Assembly (NCBI RefSeq): GCF_020073815.1
Contig: NZ_JAIQZJ010000008.1
Span: 1-64,000, forward strand
Direction: 5' to 3'
DNA: 64,000 nucleotides
Origin: Nocardioides mangrovi
Lineage (GTDB): Bacteria > Actinomycetota > Actinomycetes > Propionibacteriales > Nocardioidaceae
Numbering within the stretch: the stretch's first letter is position 1; every line of letters starts with the position of its first letter. A program made the translations under genes and the position numbers. The notes under the pieces are model-generated. The model was not told the DNA's origin. It made no database searches and worked only from the letters and a program-made list of their open reading frames with translations. Shown here one piece after another: positions 56,478-64,000 of the stretch.

Positions 56478-57981
56478 GGTCGCGATCGCCGCACCGCACC
56501 CGGCGGCGGTGGCCGCCGCCGAGGACGCCGTCGCCGCGGGCGGCAACGCGCTGGACGCCGCGCTGGCCGCCGCCGTCGCGCTCACCGTCGTCTACCCCCA
56601 CCAGTGCTCGCTCGGGGGAGACCTGATCGCCGTGGTCCAGCGACCCGGGGAGGAGGTGCCGCGCGCCGTGGTCTCCGCCGGCACCCTGCCGGCCGGGCTC
56701 GACCTCGCCGCGCTCGCCGGGGCGCCGATGCCGAGCCAGGGCACCACGCCGGTGACCGTTCCCGGGGTGGTGGCCGGCTGGCTGGCCCTGGGCGACCTCG
56801 GCGCCCGGCTGCCGCTGACCCGGGCGCTGACCCGGGGAGCCGACCTGGCGGCGAGCGCACCGCCGGTCTCGGCCGGGCTGGCCCGCGCGATCGTCGAGCG
56901 GGCCGACGCGGTCGCCCAGGACCCGGGCCTGCGCGAGGTCCTGGGGGAGCTGGTCGAGGGCGACCCGCTGCGCCAACCGGCCCTCGCCGCGACCCTGCGC
57001 GCCCTGGCCGACGACCCGCGCTCGTTCTACGACGGCGAGGTCGGCCGCGCCCTGGTCGCCGGCCTGGCCGCGCTCGGCGGCGCGCACACCACCGCCGACC
57101 TCGCCGCCCACCGGGCCGAGGTGGTCGATGCCCTCGGCGCGCCGTACGCCGGCGGCTCGGTCTGGGTCGCGCCGCCACCCTCCCAGGGCGCCGTGCTGCT
57201 CGGCGTCCTCGGCGCGGCGGACGGCACGGTCCCCGGCGCGGTGGCGGCCGCCTGGCTCGGCATGCAGGTGCGCGACCGGGAGCTCGGCGACCCCCGCACC
57301 GGCCCCGTCGACGTCGCGGCCCTGACCGGCCTGGCCCTGCAGCCGACCGCCGCCGCCCCGCCGACCGGCCGCGCGCTCGGCGACACCGTGGCCGTCACGG
57401 CGGTGGACGGGACCGGCCTCGCGGTCACCCTGATCCAGAGCGTCTTCCAGACCTTCGGCGCCGGCATCCTCGAGCCCACGACCGGGATCGTGCTGCACAA
57501 CCGGGGTTCGGCCTACAGCACCGACCCGGCCGGCCCGGCCCGTCTGCACCCCGGGGCCCGTCCGCCGCACACCCTCTGCCCGGCAGTGGTCCGCACGCCC
57601 GAGCGCACCGTCGCCGTCGGCTGCCAGGGCGGCCGAGCGCAGGCCTGGATCCTGTCGCAGGTCGTGCCCGATCTGGTCGCGGGCGCCGACCCCGGGACCG
57701 TGCTCGGGCGGCCGCGCTGGGTCGTCGGCGCCCGCGACCTCGGGCACCCCTTCCCGGTCGTCGTCGCCGAGCCCGGGGCCGAGGCCGCGCTGGTCGCCGC
57801 GCCCGCGCTCGGCCTGGCCACGGCGGCGTACGACGGCCTCCACGACGACGCCGGCCACGTGCAGGCGGCCGTCCTTGAGCACGCCGACGGCCGGCTGGCC
57901 GTCGCGAGCGACCCGCGTGCCGACGGCCGCGGATCGATCACGTCCCCCACCTCCACCGAGAGCCCAGGAGCGCCCGCATGA
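56470..57981 (+). CDS. Gamma-glutamyltransferase family protein
   Basis: A 503-residue Ntn-hydrolase of the gamma-glutamyltransferase family. NAVDAAVA-like start (GGNALDAALAAAVALTVVYPH), the large-subunit substrate Arg region, and the autoprocessing site near Thr306 (GDTVAVTAVDGTGLAVTLIQS) are visible; the GxGGR-type loop appears as GCQGGRAQAW near the end. No signal peptide, unlike exported GGTs, so it may act in the cytosol on gamma-glutamylated amines (inference). ATG overlaps the oxidase stop by 8 bp, and its own stop overlaps the amine oxidase start. Confidence 0.85.
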   Translation: MPEVAIAAPHPAAVAAAEDAVAAGGNALDAALAAAVALTVVYPHQCSLGGDLIAVVQRPGEEVPRAVVSAGTLPAGLDLAALAGAPMPSQGTTPVTVPGVVAGWLALGDLGARLPLTRALTRGADLAASAPPVSAGLARAIVERADAVAQDPGLREVLGELVEGDPLRQPALAATLRALADDPRSFYDGEVGRALVAGLAALGGAHTTADLAAHRAEVVDALGAPYAGGSVWVAPPPSQGAVLLGVLGAADGTVPGAVAAAWLGMQVRDRELGDPRTGPVDVAALTGLALQPTAAAPPTGRALGDTVAVTAVDGTGLAVTLIQSVFQTFGAGILEPTTGIVLHNRGSAYSTDPAGPARLHPGARPPHTLCPAVVRTPERTVAVGCQGGRAQAWILSQVVPDLVAGADPGTVLGRPRWVVGARDLGHPFPVVVAEPGAEAALVAAPALGLATAAYDGLHDDAGHVQAAVLEHADGRLAVASDPRADGRGSITSPTSTESPGAPA

Positions 57982-59894
57982 GCAGCCCCACCCACTGGTC
58001 CGACCCGCTGACCGAGGCGGAGATCGCCGAGGTCGTCGCGCTGGTGCGCGCCGACGAGCGCATCGGTCGGCGGCCGCGGTGGTGGGGGATCGCGACCGAG
58101 GAGTCCCTGGCCCGGAGCCTCGCCCCCGGCCAGGGCCGGCCGGTGCGGCTGGTCGTCATGAACCCCGACGCCCACGCCGCCTGGGAGGTCTCCGCCTGGA
58201 CCGCCGGCACCGACCGCGCGGCGTCGGTGGCGTCGTGGCGACCGGTCGACGCCCGCCGTCCCGGCGTCTCGAGCGAGGAGGCGCGGATGGTCGCCCAGGC
58301 GTGCCGCGACGACGCCGGCTTCCAGGCCGCGCTGCGGCTGCGCGGCATCGACGACGTCTCCCTGGTGTGGGTCGACCCCGAGTCGATCACCGGCTTCGAG
58401 CCCGAGGACCTCGCCGACCGCCGGCTCTCGTGGGGCACGGTCTGGCACCGCGAGAGCGAGGACGACAACGGCTACGCCCGCCCGGTCGCCGGGCTGGTGC
58501 CGATCGTGGACCTGGAGACGCTCGAGGTGGTGCGGATCGAGGACCACGGCGTCATCCCGATGGCCTCCGAGCACGGCAACTACCGCGAGGGCGCCTGGGG
58601 CCCCACCCGCGAGGTCTCCGACCTCGTCATCAGCCAGCCCGACGGCGTCGGGTTCACCGTCGAGGGCCAGCTGGTCACCTGGCAGAACTGGTCCTTCCGC
58701 GTCGGCTTCACGCACCGTGAGGGGCTGGTGCTCCACGACATCTGCTACCGCGACGGCGACGAGCTGCGTCCGGTGCTCAAGCGCGCGGCGATCAACGAGA
58801 TGTACGTCCCCTACCTCGACAGCGACCCGACGGCCTACCGCAAGAACTTCTTCGACTGGGGCGAGTACGGCGCGGGCCCGCTCACGGCGTCGCTCGAGCT
58901 CGGGTGCGACTGCCTCGGCGAGATCCGGTACCTCGACGCCGCGGTCGTCAACGGGCACGGCGAGCCGCGCACGATCACCAACGCGATCTGCATGCACGAG
59001 GAGGACCACTCGATCCTCTGGAAGCACGTCAACACCCGCACCGGCTACGCCGATGTGCGCCGGAGCCGTCGCTTCGTCGTGTCGTTCTTCGCCACCGTCG
59101 CCAACTACGACTACGGCTTCTACTGGAACTTCTACCAGGACGGCATGATCGACCTGGAGATCAAGCTGACCGGCATCCTGTCGGTCTCCGGCGTCGCGGA
59201 CGACACGACCCCGCCGTACGGCCGGCTGGTCAGCCCCAACGTGCAGGCCCCGAACCACCAGCACTACTTCGGGCTCCGGCTCGACACCGCGGTCGACGGC
59301 CCGCTCAACCGGCTCTACGAGGTGCACGCCGAGGTCGAGGAGGACGACGACCTCAACCCGTGGGGCAACGCCTGCACTATGGTCCGCACCCCGATCCGCT
59401 CCGAGGCCGAGGCGGCCCGGAAGGGCGACCCGAGCCGCGCCGTCCACTGGCTGGTCGAGGGCACGACGCGCACCAACCGCTTCGGCGACCGCACGGCCTA
59501 CCGGCTCACGATGCCCAACACGACCCGCCTCTTCGCCAAGCCGGGCAGCGTCGTCGAGCGCAAGGCTCCCTTCGTCGCCCAGCACCTGTGGGCGACGCCG
59601 TACGCCGCGGAGGAGCGCTTCATCGCGGGGGAGTACCCCAACCAGGCCCCGCTCGGCGAGGACGGCGTCAGCGCCTGGCAGCAGGCCGACCGCTCGCTGG
59701 ACGGCGCCGAGCTGGTCCTCTGGCCGGTCGTCGGCGTCCACCACGACCCGCGACCGGAGGAGTGGCCGATCATGGCCGCGCACCGGATCGGGATGCGGCT
59801 GGAGCCCGACGGCTTCTTCGACCGCAGCCCCGCCCTCGACCTGCCCGCGCCGATGCGACGGCACGCCGCGGCCGACGACTCCTGCTGCCACTGA
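57978..59894 (+). CDS. Copper amine oxidase (topaquinone)
   Basis: A 638-residue enzyme oxidising a primary amine to aldehyde, ammonia and H2O2. The topaquinone precursor is Tyr377 in the consensus NYDY, copper ligands are His427 and His429 (NHQHYFGLRLD) and a third His at 588/589 (GVHHDPRPEEWPIM), and the catalytic-base region precedes YLDSDP. No signal peptide, so cytosolic. The neighbouring aldehyde dehydrogenase is a natural next step. ATGA overlap with the gamma-glutamyltransferase gene. Confidence 0.94.
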   Translation: MSSPTHWSDPLTEAEIAEVVALVRADERIGRRPRWWGIATEESLARSLAPGQGRPVRLVVMNPDAHAAWEVSAWTAGTDRAASVASWRPVDARRPGVSSEEARMVAQACRDDAGFQAALRLRGIDDVSLVWVDPESITGFEPEDLADRRLSWGTVWHRESEDDNGYARPVAGLVPIVDLETLEVVRIEDHGVIPMASEHGNYREGAWGPTREVSDLVISQPDGVGFTVEGQLVTWQNWSFRVGFTHREGLVLHDICYRDGDELRPVLKRAAINEMYVPYLDSDPTAYRKNFFDWGEYGAGPLTASLELGCDCLGEIRYLDAAVVNGHGEPRTITNAICMHEEDHSILWKHVNTRTGYADVRRSRRFVVSFFATVANYDYGFYWNFYQDGMIDLEIKLTGILSVSGVADDTTPPYGRLVSPNVQAPNHQHYFGLRLDTAVDGPLNRLYEVHAEVEEDDDLNPWGNACTMVRTPIRSEAEAARKGDPSRAVHWLVEGTTRTNRFGDRTAYRLTMPNTTRLFAKPGSVVERKAPFVAQHLWATPYAAEERFIAGEYPNQAPLGEDGVSAWQQADRSLDGAELVLWPVVGVHHDPRPEEWPIMAAHRIGMRLEPDGFFDRSPALDLPAPMRRHAAADDSCCH

Positions 59895-59920
59895 CCCGGG
59901 ACGAGAGGACGGACCCCCCG

Positions 59921-61348
59921 ATGAGCGAGACGCCCCTCCACCGCCGGAGCGCCCGCGACCTGGCCACCGGCATCGCCCGGCGCGAGATCTCGGCCGCCGA
60001 GGTGATGCGCGCCCACCTCGACCGGATCGCCGAGGTCGAGCCGGACCTCGCTGCGTTCGTGTCGATGGTGCCCGAGGCGGAGGCCATGCGGATGGCGGAC
60101 GAGGCCGATCGTGCCGTCGCCGCCGGTGACCCGGTCGGCCCGCTGCACGGACTCCCGACCGGCGTGAAGGACCTCATCGACGTCGCCGGGCTGCCGACCT
60201 CGCACGGCTCGGCCGCCTACCTCGACGCGCCGCCCGCCGTCACCGACAGCGTGCTCGCCGAGAACCTGCGCCGCGCCGGTGCGCTGATCATCGGCAAGAC
60301 CAACACGCCCGAGGTCGGGCTGGGCACCCTCACCTTCAACCCCGTGCGCGGCGTGTGCCGCAACCCCTGGGACCTGACCCGGCACGCCGGCGGGTCGAGC
60401 GGCGGCGCCGGCGCCGCGCTCGCGGCCGGGATGCTGCCCATCGCCGACGGCTCGGACAGCGGCGGCAGCATCCGCTACCCCGCCTCGTTCTGCAACGTCG
60501 TCGGGCTCCGGCCCACGCCCGGGACCGTGCCGACCGGCCGGCTCGGCAACGGCTGGGACCCGCACGGGGTGCTCGGTCCGATGGCGCGCGACTCGGCCGA
60601 CCTCGCCCTCATGCTCACCGGCATCTCGGGGACGGACCGCCGGGCGCCGCTGTCCTGGGTCCCCGACACCCAGGTCTTCCTCGGTGCCGACGTCCCCGCC
60701 CCGGAGGGTCTGCGGCTGGGCTGGAGCCCGGACGTGGGCGGCCTGCCGATCGACCCCGAGGTGCGCGCGGTCCTCCGCCGGGCTCGGGAGCTGCTCGAGG
60801 CCGCCGGGGTCGAGGTGGTCGACCTGGAGCCCGACCTCGCGGGCGCCGACGAGTGCTGGCAGGCGATCGAGATGTTCGGGTTCGGGACCGACGGCGCCGC
60901 CCGGCTCGGCGAGGGTCGCAGCGGCTTCCGCGAGGACTACCTGCGCAACGTGAGCGAGGGCCGGGCCCTCACCGCGGACCAGTACGCCGCGGCCCTGGCG
61001 CAGCGGACCCAGATCTTCCGCCGGACGGCCGAGGTGCTCACCGAGGTCGACGCGGTGATCTACCCCGCGACCCCCGTCGCCGCGCCCGACGCCGACCTCG
61101 AGTGGGTGCCCGAGGTCGACGGGGTGGTCTTCGACCGCTACTTCCTGTGGCAGCGCGCGGCGTGCCGCCTGACCGTGACCGGACACCCGGTCCTGGCGAC
61201 CCCGGCGGGCTTCACCGAGGCCGGCCTGCCCGTCGGGATGCAGCTGCTCGGCGCCTCGCGCCGGGACGCGCGGCTGCTCGCGATCGGGATGACCGTCGAG
61301 TCGGTGCTCGGCCACGTCGGCCGGGCGCCGACGGCCATCAAGCCCTGA
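59921..61348 (+). CDS. Amidase (amidase signature family)
   Basis: A 475-residue amidase hydrolysing a carboxamide or similar C-N bond. Catalytic triad: Lys83 (GVKDLID), cis-Ser in GGSSGG (159/160) and nucleophile Ser183 in SDSGGSIRYPA. It is a different lineage from the allophanate hydrolase at 44687. Last gene of the 54127-61348 operon; the start lies 26 nt after the amine oxidase stop with GAGAGG ahead. It overlaps the convergent second phosphotriesterase-like gene by 11 bp. Confidence 0.92.
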   Translation: MSETPLHRRSARDLATGIARREISAAEVMRAHLDRIAEVEPDLAAFVSMVPEAEAMRMADEADRAVAAGDPVGPLHGLPTGVKDLIDVAGLPTSHGSAAYLDAPPAVTDSVLAENLRRAGALIIGKTNTPEVGLGTLTFNPVRGVCRNPWDLTRHAGGSSGGAGAALAAGMLPIADGSDSGGSIRYPASFCNVVGLRPTPGTVPTGRLGNGWDPHGVLGPMARDSADLALMLTGISGTDRRAPLSWVPDTQVFLGADVPAPEGLRLGWSPDVGGLPIDPEVRAVLRRARELLEAAGVEVVDLEPDLAGADECWQAIEMFGFGTDGAARLGEGRSGFREDYLRNVSEGRALTADQYAAALAQRTQIFRRTAEVLTEVDAVIYPATPVAAPDADLEWVPEVDGVVFDRYFLWQRAACRLTVTGHPVLATPAGFTEAGLPVGMQLLGASRRDARLLAIGMTVESVLGHVGRAPTAIKP

Positions 61349-62366
61349 GCTCCTGCGCCGCCGGGCGGTCCAGGAGCCGGGCGGGGCGCCCGACCAGCAT
61401 GTCGTCGAGGCGCTCGGCCGCGACCCCGGCGCGGGCGAGCGCGGGGACGACGCGCCGGAGGACGTGGGCGTAGCCCATGCCGCCGTGTCGGGTGAGCTGT
61501 CCCTTGGTCCACACCGAGCAGGACAGGGTGATCGGGCAGTCGGGGCGCGCGGCCAGGAGGTCGAGCAGGAAGCGGATCCGGTCGTCGTCGTTGGCATCGC
61601 GGGCGTCGTCGCCGAAGTGGTTCTCGCTGCCGAACGCGAACTCCACGACCGCGCCCCGGTCCACGATCTCGGTGACGTAGGCCAGCTCGCGCACCTTGTC
61701 GATGTTGCAGAAGAGGATCCGCTCGGGGGCCAGCCCGGTCGCGGTCAGGATGTCGGCGACCTCGGGGCCGCGGCGCGCCGCGGCGTCGAGCCGGATGCTC
61801 ACCGAGCTCCCGGTGGCCGCGGCGGCACGCCCGGCGGCGTGCAGGGTGCGCAGCTCGGCGGGGGTGATCTCGGCGCTGGTGCCGAGCAGCCCCAGCAGTC
61901 CGGCGCGGAAGTCGGTGCCGGGGATCGCGGTCTCGAGGGCGGCCCGGAACTCGTCCTCCAGGGCCGCCTCGCTGCGCTTGCGCCACCAGGCCGGAAGGGT
62001 CTTGTCGATGTAGCTGCCGTAGGCGGCGACGATCGTCATCCCGCTGCGCCGGGAGACGGCGGGCAGGTCGGCGTGCCGTGGTCCCATGCCGTGCGAGGTC
62101 GCCTCGACGACCGTGCCGAGCCCGGCGTCGACCGCGAGCCGCAGCTCGTCGGCGGCGTCGTCGGTGGAGTCGAGCGTGAGGTTGTCGGCCAGGGAGAGCC
62201 AGCTCCACCTCAGGTCGCCGAGGATCTCCGGCCGCACCGGGCCCTCGAGCCGCCCGCCCTCGCGGGTGGGCCGGAGCAGGACCGTGCTGTCGGCCAGCAC
62301 GTGCTCGTTCGTGGAGACGCGGCCGAGCCGCGCGGCGGGGATGGGGCCGAGGACCGTCTCGATCAT
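61338..62366 (-). CDS. Phosphotriesterase-like protein lacking most metal ligands (copy 2)
   Basis: A 342-residue paralogue of the protein at 51565 (both start MIETVLGP). Here even the first metal motif is altered (STNEHVL, His to Asn). The other ligand positions read GLLGLLG, SIRLDA, FCNIDK and SCSVWTK, the same Gly/Leu, Arg, Asn and SVW replacements as copy 1. Reaction unknown; a metal-independent or one-metal chemistry is possible. Divergent from the amidohydrolase, with the shared operator between them. Confidence 0.75.
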   Translation of the reverse strand: MIETVLGPIPAARLGRVSTNEHVLADSTVLLRPTREGGRLEGPVRPEILGDLRWSWLSLADNLTLDSTDDAADELRLAVDAGLGTVVEATSHGMGPRHADLPAVSRRSGMTIVAAYGSYIDKTLPAWWRKRSEAALEDEFRAALETAIPGTDFRAGLLGLLGTSAEITPAELRTLHAAGRAAAATGSSVSIRLDAAARRGPEVADILTATGLAPERILFCNIDKVRELAYVTEIVDRGAVVEFAFGSENHFGDDARDANDDDRIRFLLDLLAARPDCPITLSCSVWTKGQLTRHGGMGYAHVLRRVVPALARAGVAAERLDDMLVGRPARLLDRPAAQELRA

Positions 62367-62369
62367 GAG

Positions 62370-62403
62370 ATGTATCCTAAATCATTAACTAGGGATCCAA
62401 TCT
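62370..62403. promoter_or_regulatory. Shared catabolic operator between two divergent island genes
   Basis: ATGTATCCTAA (62370-62380) reads TTAGGATACAT on the minus strand, just before the ATG at 62366, and GGGATCCAATCT (62392-62403) reads AGATTGGATCCC, 13 nt before the Shine-Dalgarno of the amidohydrolase. Both match the TTGGATCC/GGATAC element of the other island promoters. Confidence 0.6.
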
Positions 62404-62424
62404 GAACGGCGAGAGGTGAGCGGC

Positions 62425-63195
62425 GTGATCATCGATGCGTACAACACGACCCAGGACGTGCGGGGGCGGTCGGACTACCTGACCGGCGTCCGGCCCGGCG
62501 AGGAGCCGCCCGCGCACACGCCGTTCGACCCACGGCGGATCCTGGACCGGATGGACGCCGCGGGCGTGGACATGGCGATGGTGTGCTCGCTGGCGCAGCG
62601 CATCGAGAACGACTTCATCATCGGGATGCAGGACGCGCACCCGGACCGCTTCATCGGCTTCGGCCAGGTGATGCCCCAGGCGGACGACGCGCTCGCGGAG
62701 ATCGACCGGCTCGCCGAGGCCGGGATCCGCGGTCTCAAGCTCCACCCGAGCATGCACGGCTACCACGTCGCCGATCACGGACTGCTGGACCCGGTCTTCC
62801 GGGCCTGCGCCCGGCACGGCATGACGGTGCTGATCAACGCGCTCGACGACGCCTTCTGCGCGCCCTTCGCGATCGAGGAGATCGCCCAGGGCCACCCCGA
62901 CGTGCCGACGATCATCGCCCACATGGGTGCGGTGTGGAACGTCCCCGAGGCGATCATCGTGGCCGAGCGCCGCGACCACGTCTACCTCGAGACCAGTGCG
63001 ACGCTGATGGCCGACGTCAAGCGCGCGTATGCCCGCCTCGGCGGCGAGAAGATCCTGATGGGCTCGGAGTGGCCGGGCTCCGACTTCGACCTGGAGCGGC
63101 TCAAGATCGCGAAGGCGATCCCCGACGCGGGCGACCGGGCGCTGGTCGAGGGCCTCAACATCGCGCGTCTGTTGCGGATCGAGGTCGACGCGTGA
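62425..63195 (+). CDS. Amidohydrolase-2-like protein lacking the HxH metal motif
   Basis: A 256-residue TIM-barrel protein of the amidohydrolase_2 (ACMSD-like) group. Expected DxHxH at the N-terminus is DAYNTT; the next His is Asn (VLINALDD); KLHPSMHGY and IIAHMGA are kept; the final GSDxP is GSEWP. It therefore probably does not hold the usual zinc centre. Start GTG 62425 has GAGAGG 8 nt upstream and is preferred over GTG 62416. GTGA overlap with the deaminase gene suggests a functional pair. Confidence 0.75.
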   Translation: MIIDAYNTTQDVRGRSDYLTGVRPGEEPPAHTPFDPRRILDRMDAAGVDMAMVCSLAQRIENDFIIGMQDAHPDRFIGFGQVMPQADDALAEIDRLAEAGIRGLKLHPSMHGYHVADHGLLDPVFRACARHGMTVLINALDDAFCAPFAIEEIAQGHPDVPTIIAHMGAVWNVPEAIIVAERRDHVYLETSATLMADVKRAYARLGGEKILMGSEWPGSDFDLERLKIAKAIPDAGDRALVEGLNIARLLRIEVDA

Positions 63196-63644
63196 GCACG
63201 CCGCGCCCGCCGCTGGCCCGTCCCGCCGCGATGGGCGACGCGGACGCCGAGCTGATGAGCGTCGCCCGCGAGCTGCTCGGACAGTGGTACCGGGAGGGCC
63301 GGCACGAGGTCGCCACCGCATGGCGGCTCGCCGACGGCGGCGTCGTGACCGGCCTGCACGTCGACGGCTCGGCCCGGCGCAGCGCCGTCTGCGCCGAGGG
63401 CGTCGCGGCCGGCAACGCGATCGCGGCCGGGGCCGGGCTCCGCGACGGGTCGGGCGTGGAGGCGATCGTGAGCGTGCTGCGACGCCCCGGGGGCACCTGG
63501 CACGTCATCGAGCCCTGCGGCGTGTGCGCCGAGCTCGTCACCGACTACTGGCCGCGGGCCCGGGTCTGGGTCGGCCGGGGCGAGGAGGTCGTCGCGCTGC
63601 CGGCGGCGGACCTGTTGCCGGCGAAGTACGAGCGAATCTGGTGA
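63192..63644 (+). CDS. Cytidine deaminase-like zinc deaminase
   Basis: A 150-residue protein of the cytidine deaminase superfamily (CDA or blasticidin-S deaminase-like). Zinc motif is complete: CAE near residue 67 (VCAEGVAAGNAI) and PCGVC near 109. It hydrolyses an amino group on a heterocycle or amidine-type substrate to release ammonia. In this context it may act on an intermediate of the island pathway rather than cytidine (inference). GTG 63192 overlaps the preceding stop. Confidence 0.85.
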   Translation: MSTPRPPLARPAAMGDADAELMSVARELLGQWYREGRHEVATAWRLADGGVVTGLHVDGSARRSAVCAEGVAAGNAIAAGAGLRDGSGVEAIVSVLRRPGGTWHVIEPCGVCAELVTDYWPRARVWVGRGEEVVALPAADLLPAKYERIW

Positions 63645-63697
63645 TGTAATCCAAAGGAAACACGACTGGATGCATACTGACTCACATTGGATCCTAT
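63644..63697 (+). promoter_or_regulatory. Shared catabolic operator before the transporter gene
   Basis: ATGTAATCCAA (63644-63654), CTGGATGCATAC (63665-63676) and ACATTGGATCCTAT (63684-63697) fill the gap before the ABC binding protein at 63758. The third is the closest match to the TTGGATCC core. They would place transport under the same regulator as the catabolic genes. Confidence 0.55.
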
Positions 63698-63757
63698 TTT
63701 GGTCGTGCGGCCCCACCCCGCGCATCCCGTCGTGAACAGAACCCCTGAGGAGACCAC

Positions 63758-64000
63758 GTGACCGTCAAGAAGACCGTCGCCGGCCTGGCGCTCGCCGGCG
63801 CCGTCGGCCTCGTGCTGAGCGCCTGCTCCAGCAGCGACTCACCGCTGACGTCGGGCGGTGGCGGCGCCGCCACCGGCACGATCAACACCGAGCTCTGGTA
63901 CGCACCCACCGTGTTCGATCCGTCCCAGGCCTCGGCCGACGCCGACACCGACGTCGCGCGGCTGGGCTTCGACACCCTCCTGCGCAAGGGGGAGTCGTCG
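63758..64000 (+). CDS. ABC transporter substrate-binding lipoprotein, family 5 type (partial)
   Basis: The first 81 codons of a solute-binding lipoprotein: signal segment KKTVAGLALAGAVGLVLSAC with lipobox LSAC, then a Gly/Ser linker and NTELWYAPTVFDPSQASADADTDVARLGFDTLLRK, the start of a peptide/nickel/opine-type SBP family 5 fold. The gene runs off the right edge; permease and ATPase genes are expected beyond. It probably imports the substrate of the catabolic island. GTG start preceded by GAGGAG. Confidence 0.8.
   Translation, partial: MTVKKTVAGLALAGAVGLVLSACSSSDSPLTSGGGGAATGTINTELWYAPTVFDPSQASADADTDVARLGFDTLLRKGESS

Overview
The window is dense, very GC-rich DNA with GTG/ATG starts, many ATGA/GTGA gene overlaps and almost no intergenic space. 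Codon use, actinobacterial families (DUF5926, DUF4446, SNF2/SWIM pair) and actinobacterial promoter style point to an actinobacterium, most likely Nocardioides or a relative (inference, no marker gene seen). It looks chromosomal. At least 19 genes carry a TANNNT-like -10 hexamer only 6-7 nt before the start codon, so many transcripts are probably leaderless; I used this to choose starts.

Layout. 1-132: tail of an IS transposase. 186-5114: cell-surface genes (CDP-glycerol transferase-like protein, acyltransferase 3, GT2 synthase with a degenerate GGDEF-like N-terminus) plus a VOC protein. 5283-7858: oxidoreductase behind a KstR-type operator, then an MFS exporter. 7940-9222: a solitary AbiEi-domain/nuclease-like gene between long inverted repeats, resembling a mobile cassette. 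9238-14197: glutathione peroxidase, alcohol dehydrogenase, SNF2 helicase and SWIM protein. 14166-25467: a TetR gene and an acyl-CoA carboxylase/HMG-CoA lyase operon with the same promoter-operator design, separated by a divergent reactive-sulfur island (CstR-like sensor, two thioredoxins, DUF302, rhodanese, persulfide dioxygenase-like protein, TauE, MMPL exporter).

25627-29273: three sulfotransferase-type genes, the middle one degenerate. 29234-44683: mostly housekeeping or single-function genes (EcsC, Aat, lipoproteins, rhodanese, Fpg/Nei, AAA ATPase, ABC-F, GDPD, DUF5926, arginine deiminase, TMEM165, LarC, LarB, VOC, PheA, DUF4446). Two hairpins with a shared core lie in divergent promoter gaps at 32401 and 44131.

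44687-64000: a nitrogen-catabolism region. On the minus strand, two DUF1989 proteins, a urea carboxylase-type enzyme and allophanate hydrolase form what is now understood as a guanidine-degradation operon. Divergent from it is an amine-catabolic island: two phosphotriesterase-like proteins lacking most metal ligands, aldehyde dehydrogenase, class V aminotransferase, sarcosine-oxidase-like flavoenzyme, gamma-glutamyltransferase-like protein, copper amine oxidase, amidase, a ligand-poor amidohydrolase, a CDA-like deaminase and the start of an ABC transporter binding protein. Four promoters in the island share a TTGGATCC/GGATAC motif. The substrate is unknown; this island is the best candidate for an undescribed pathway.
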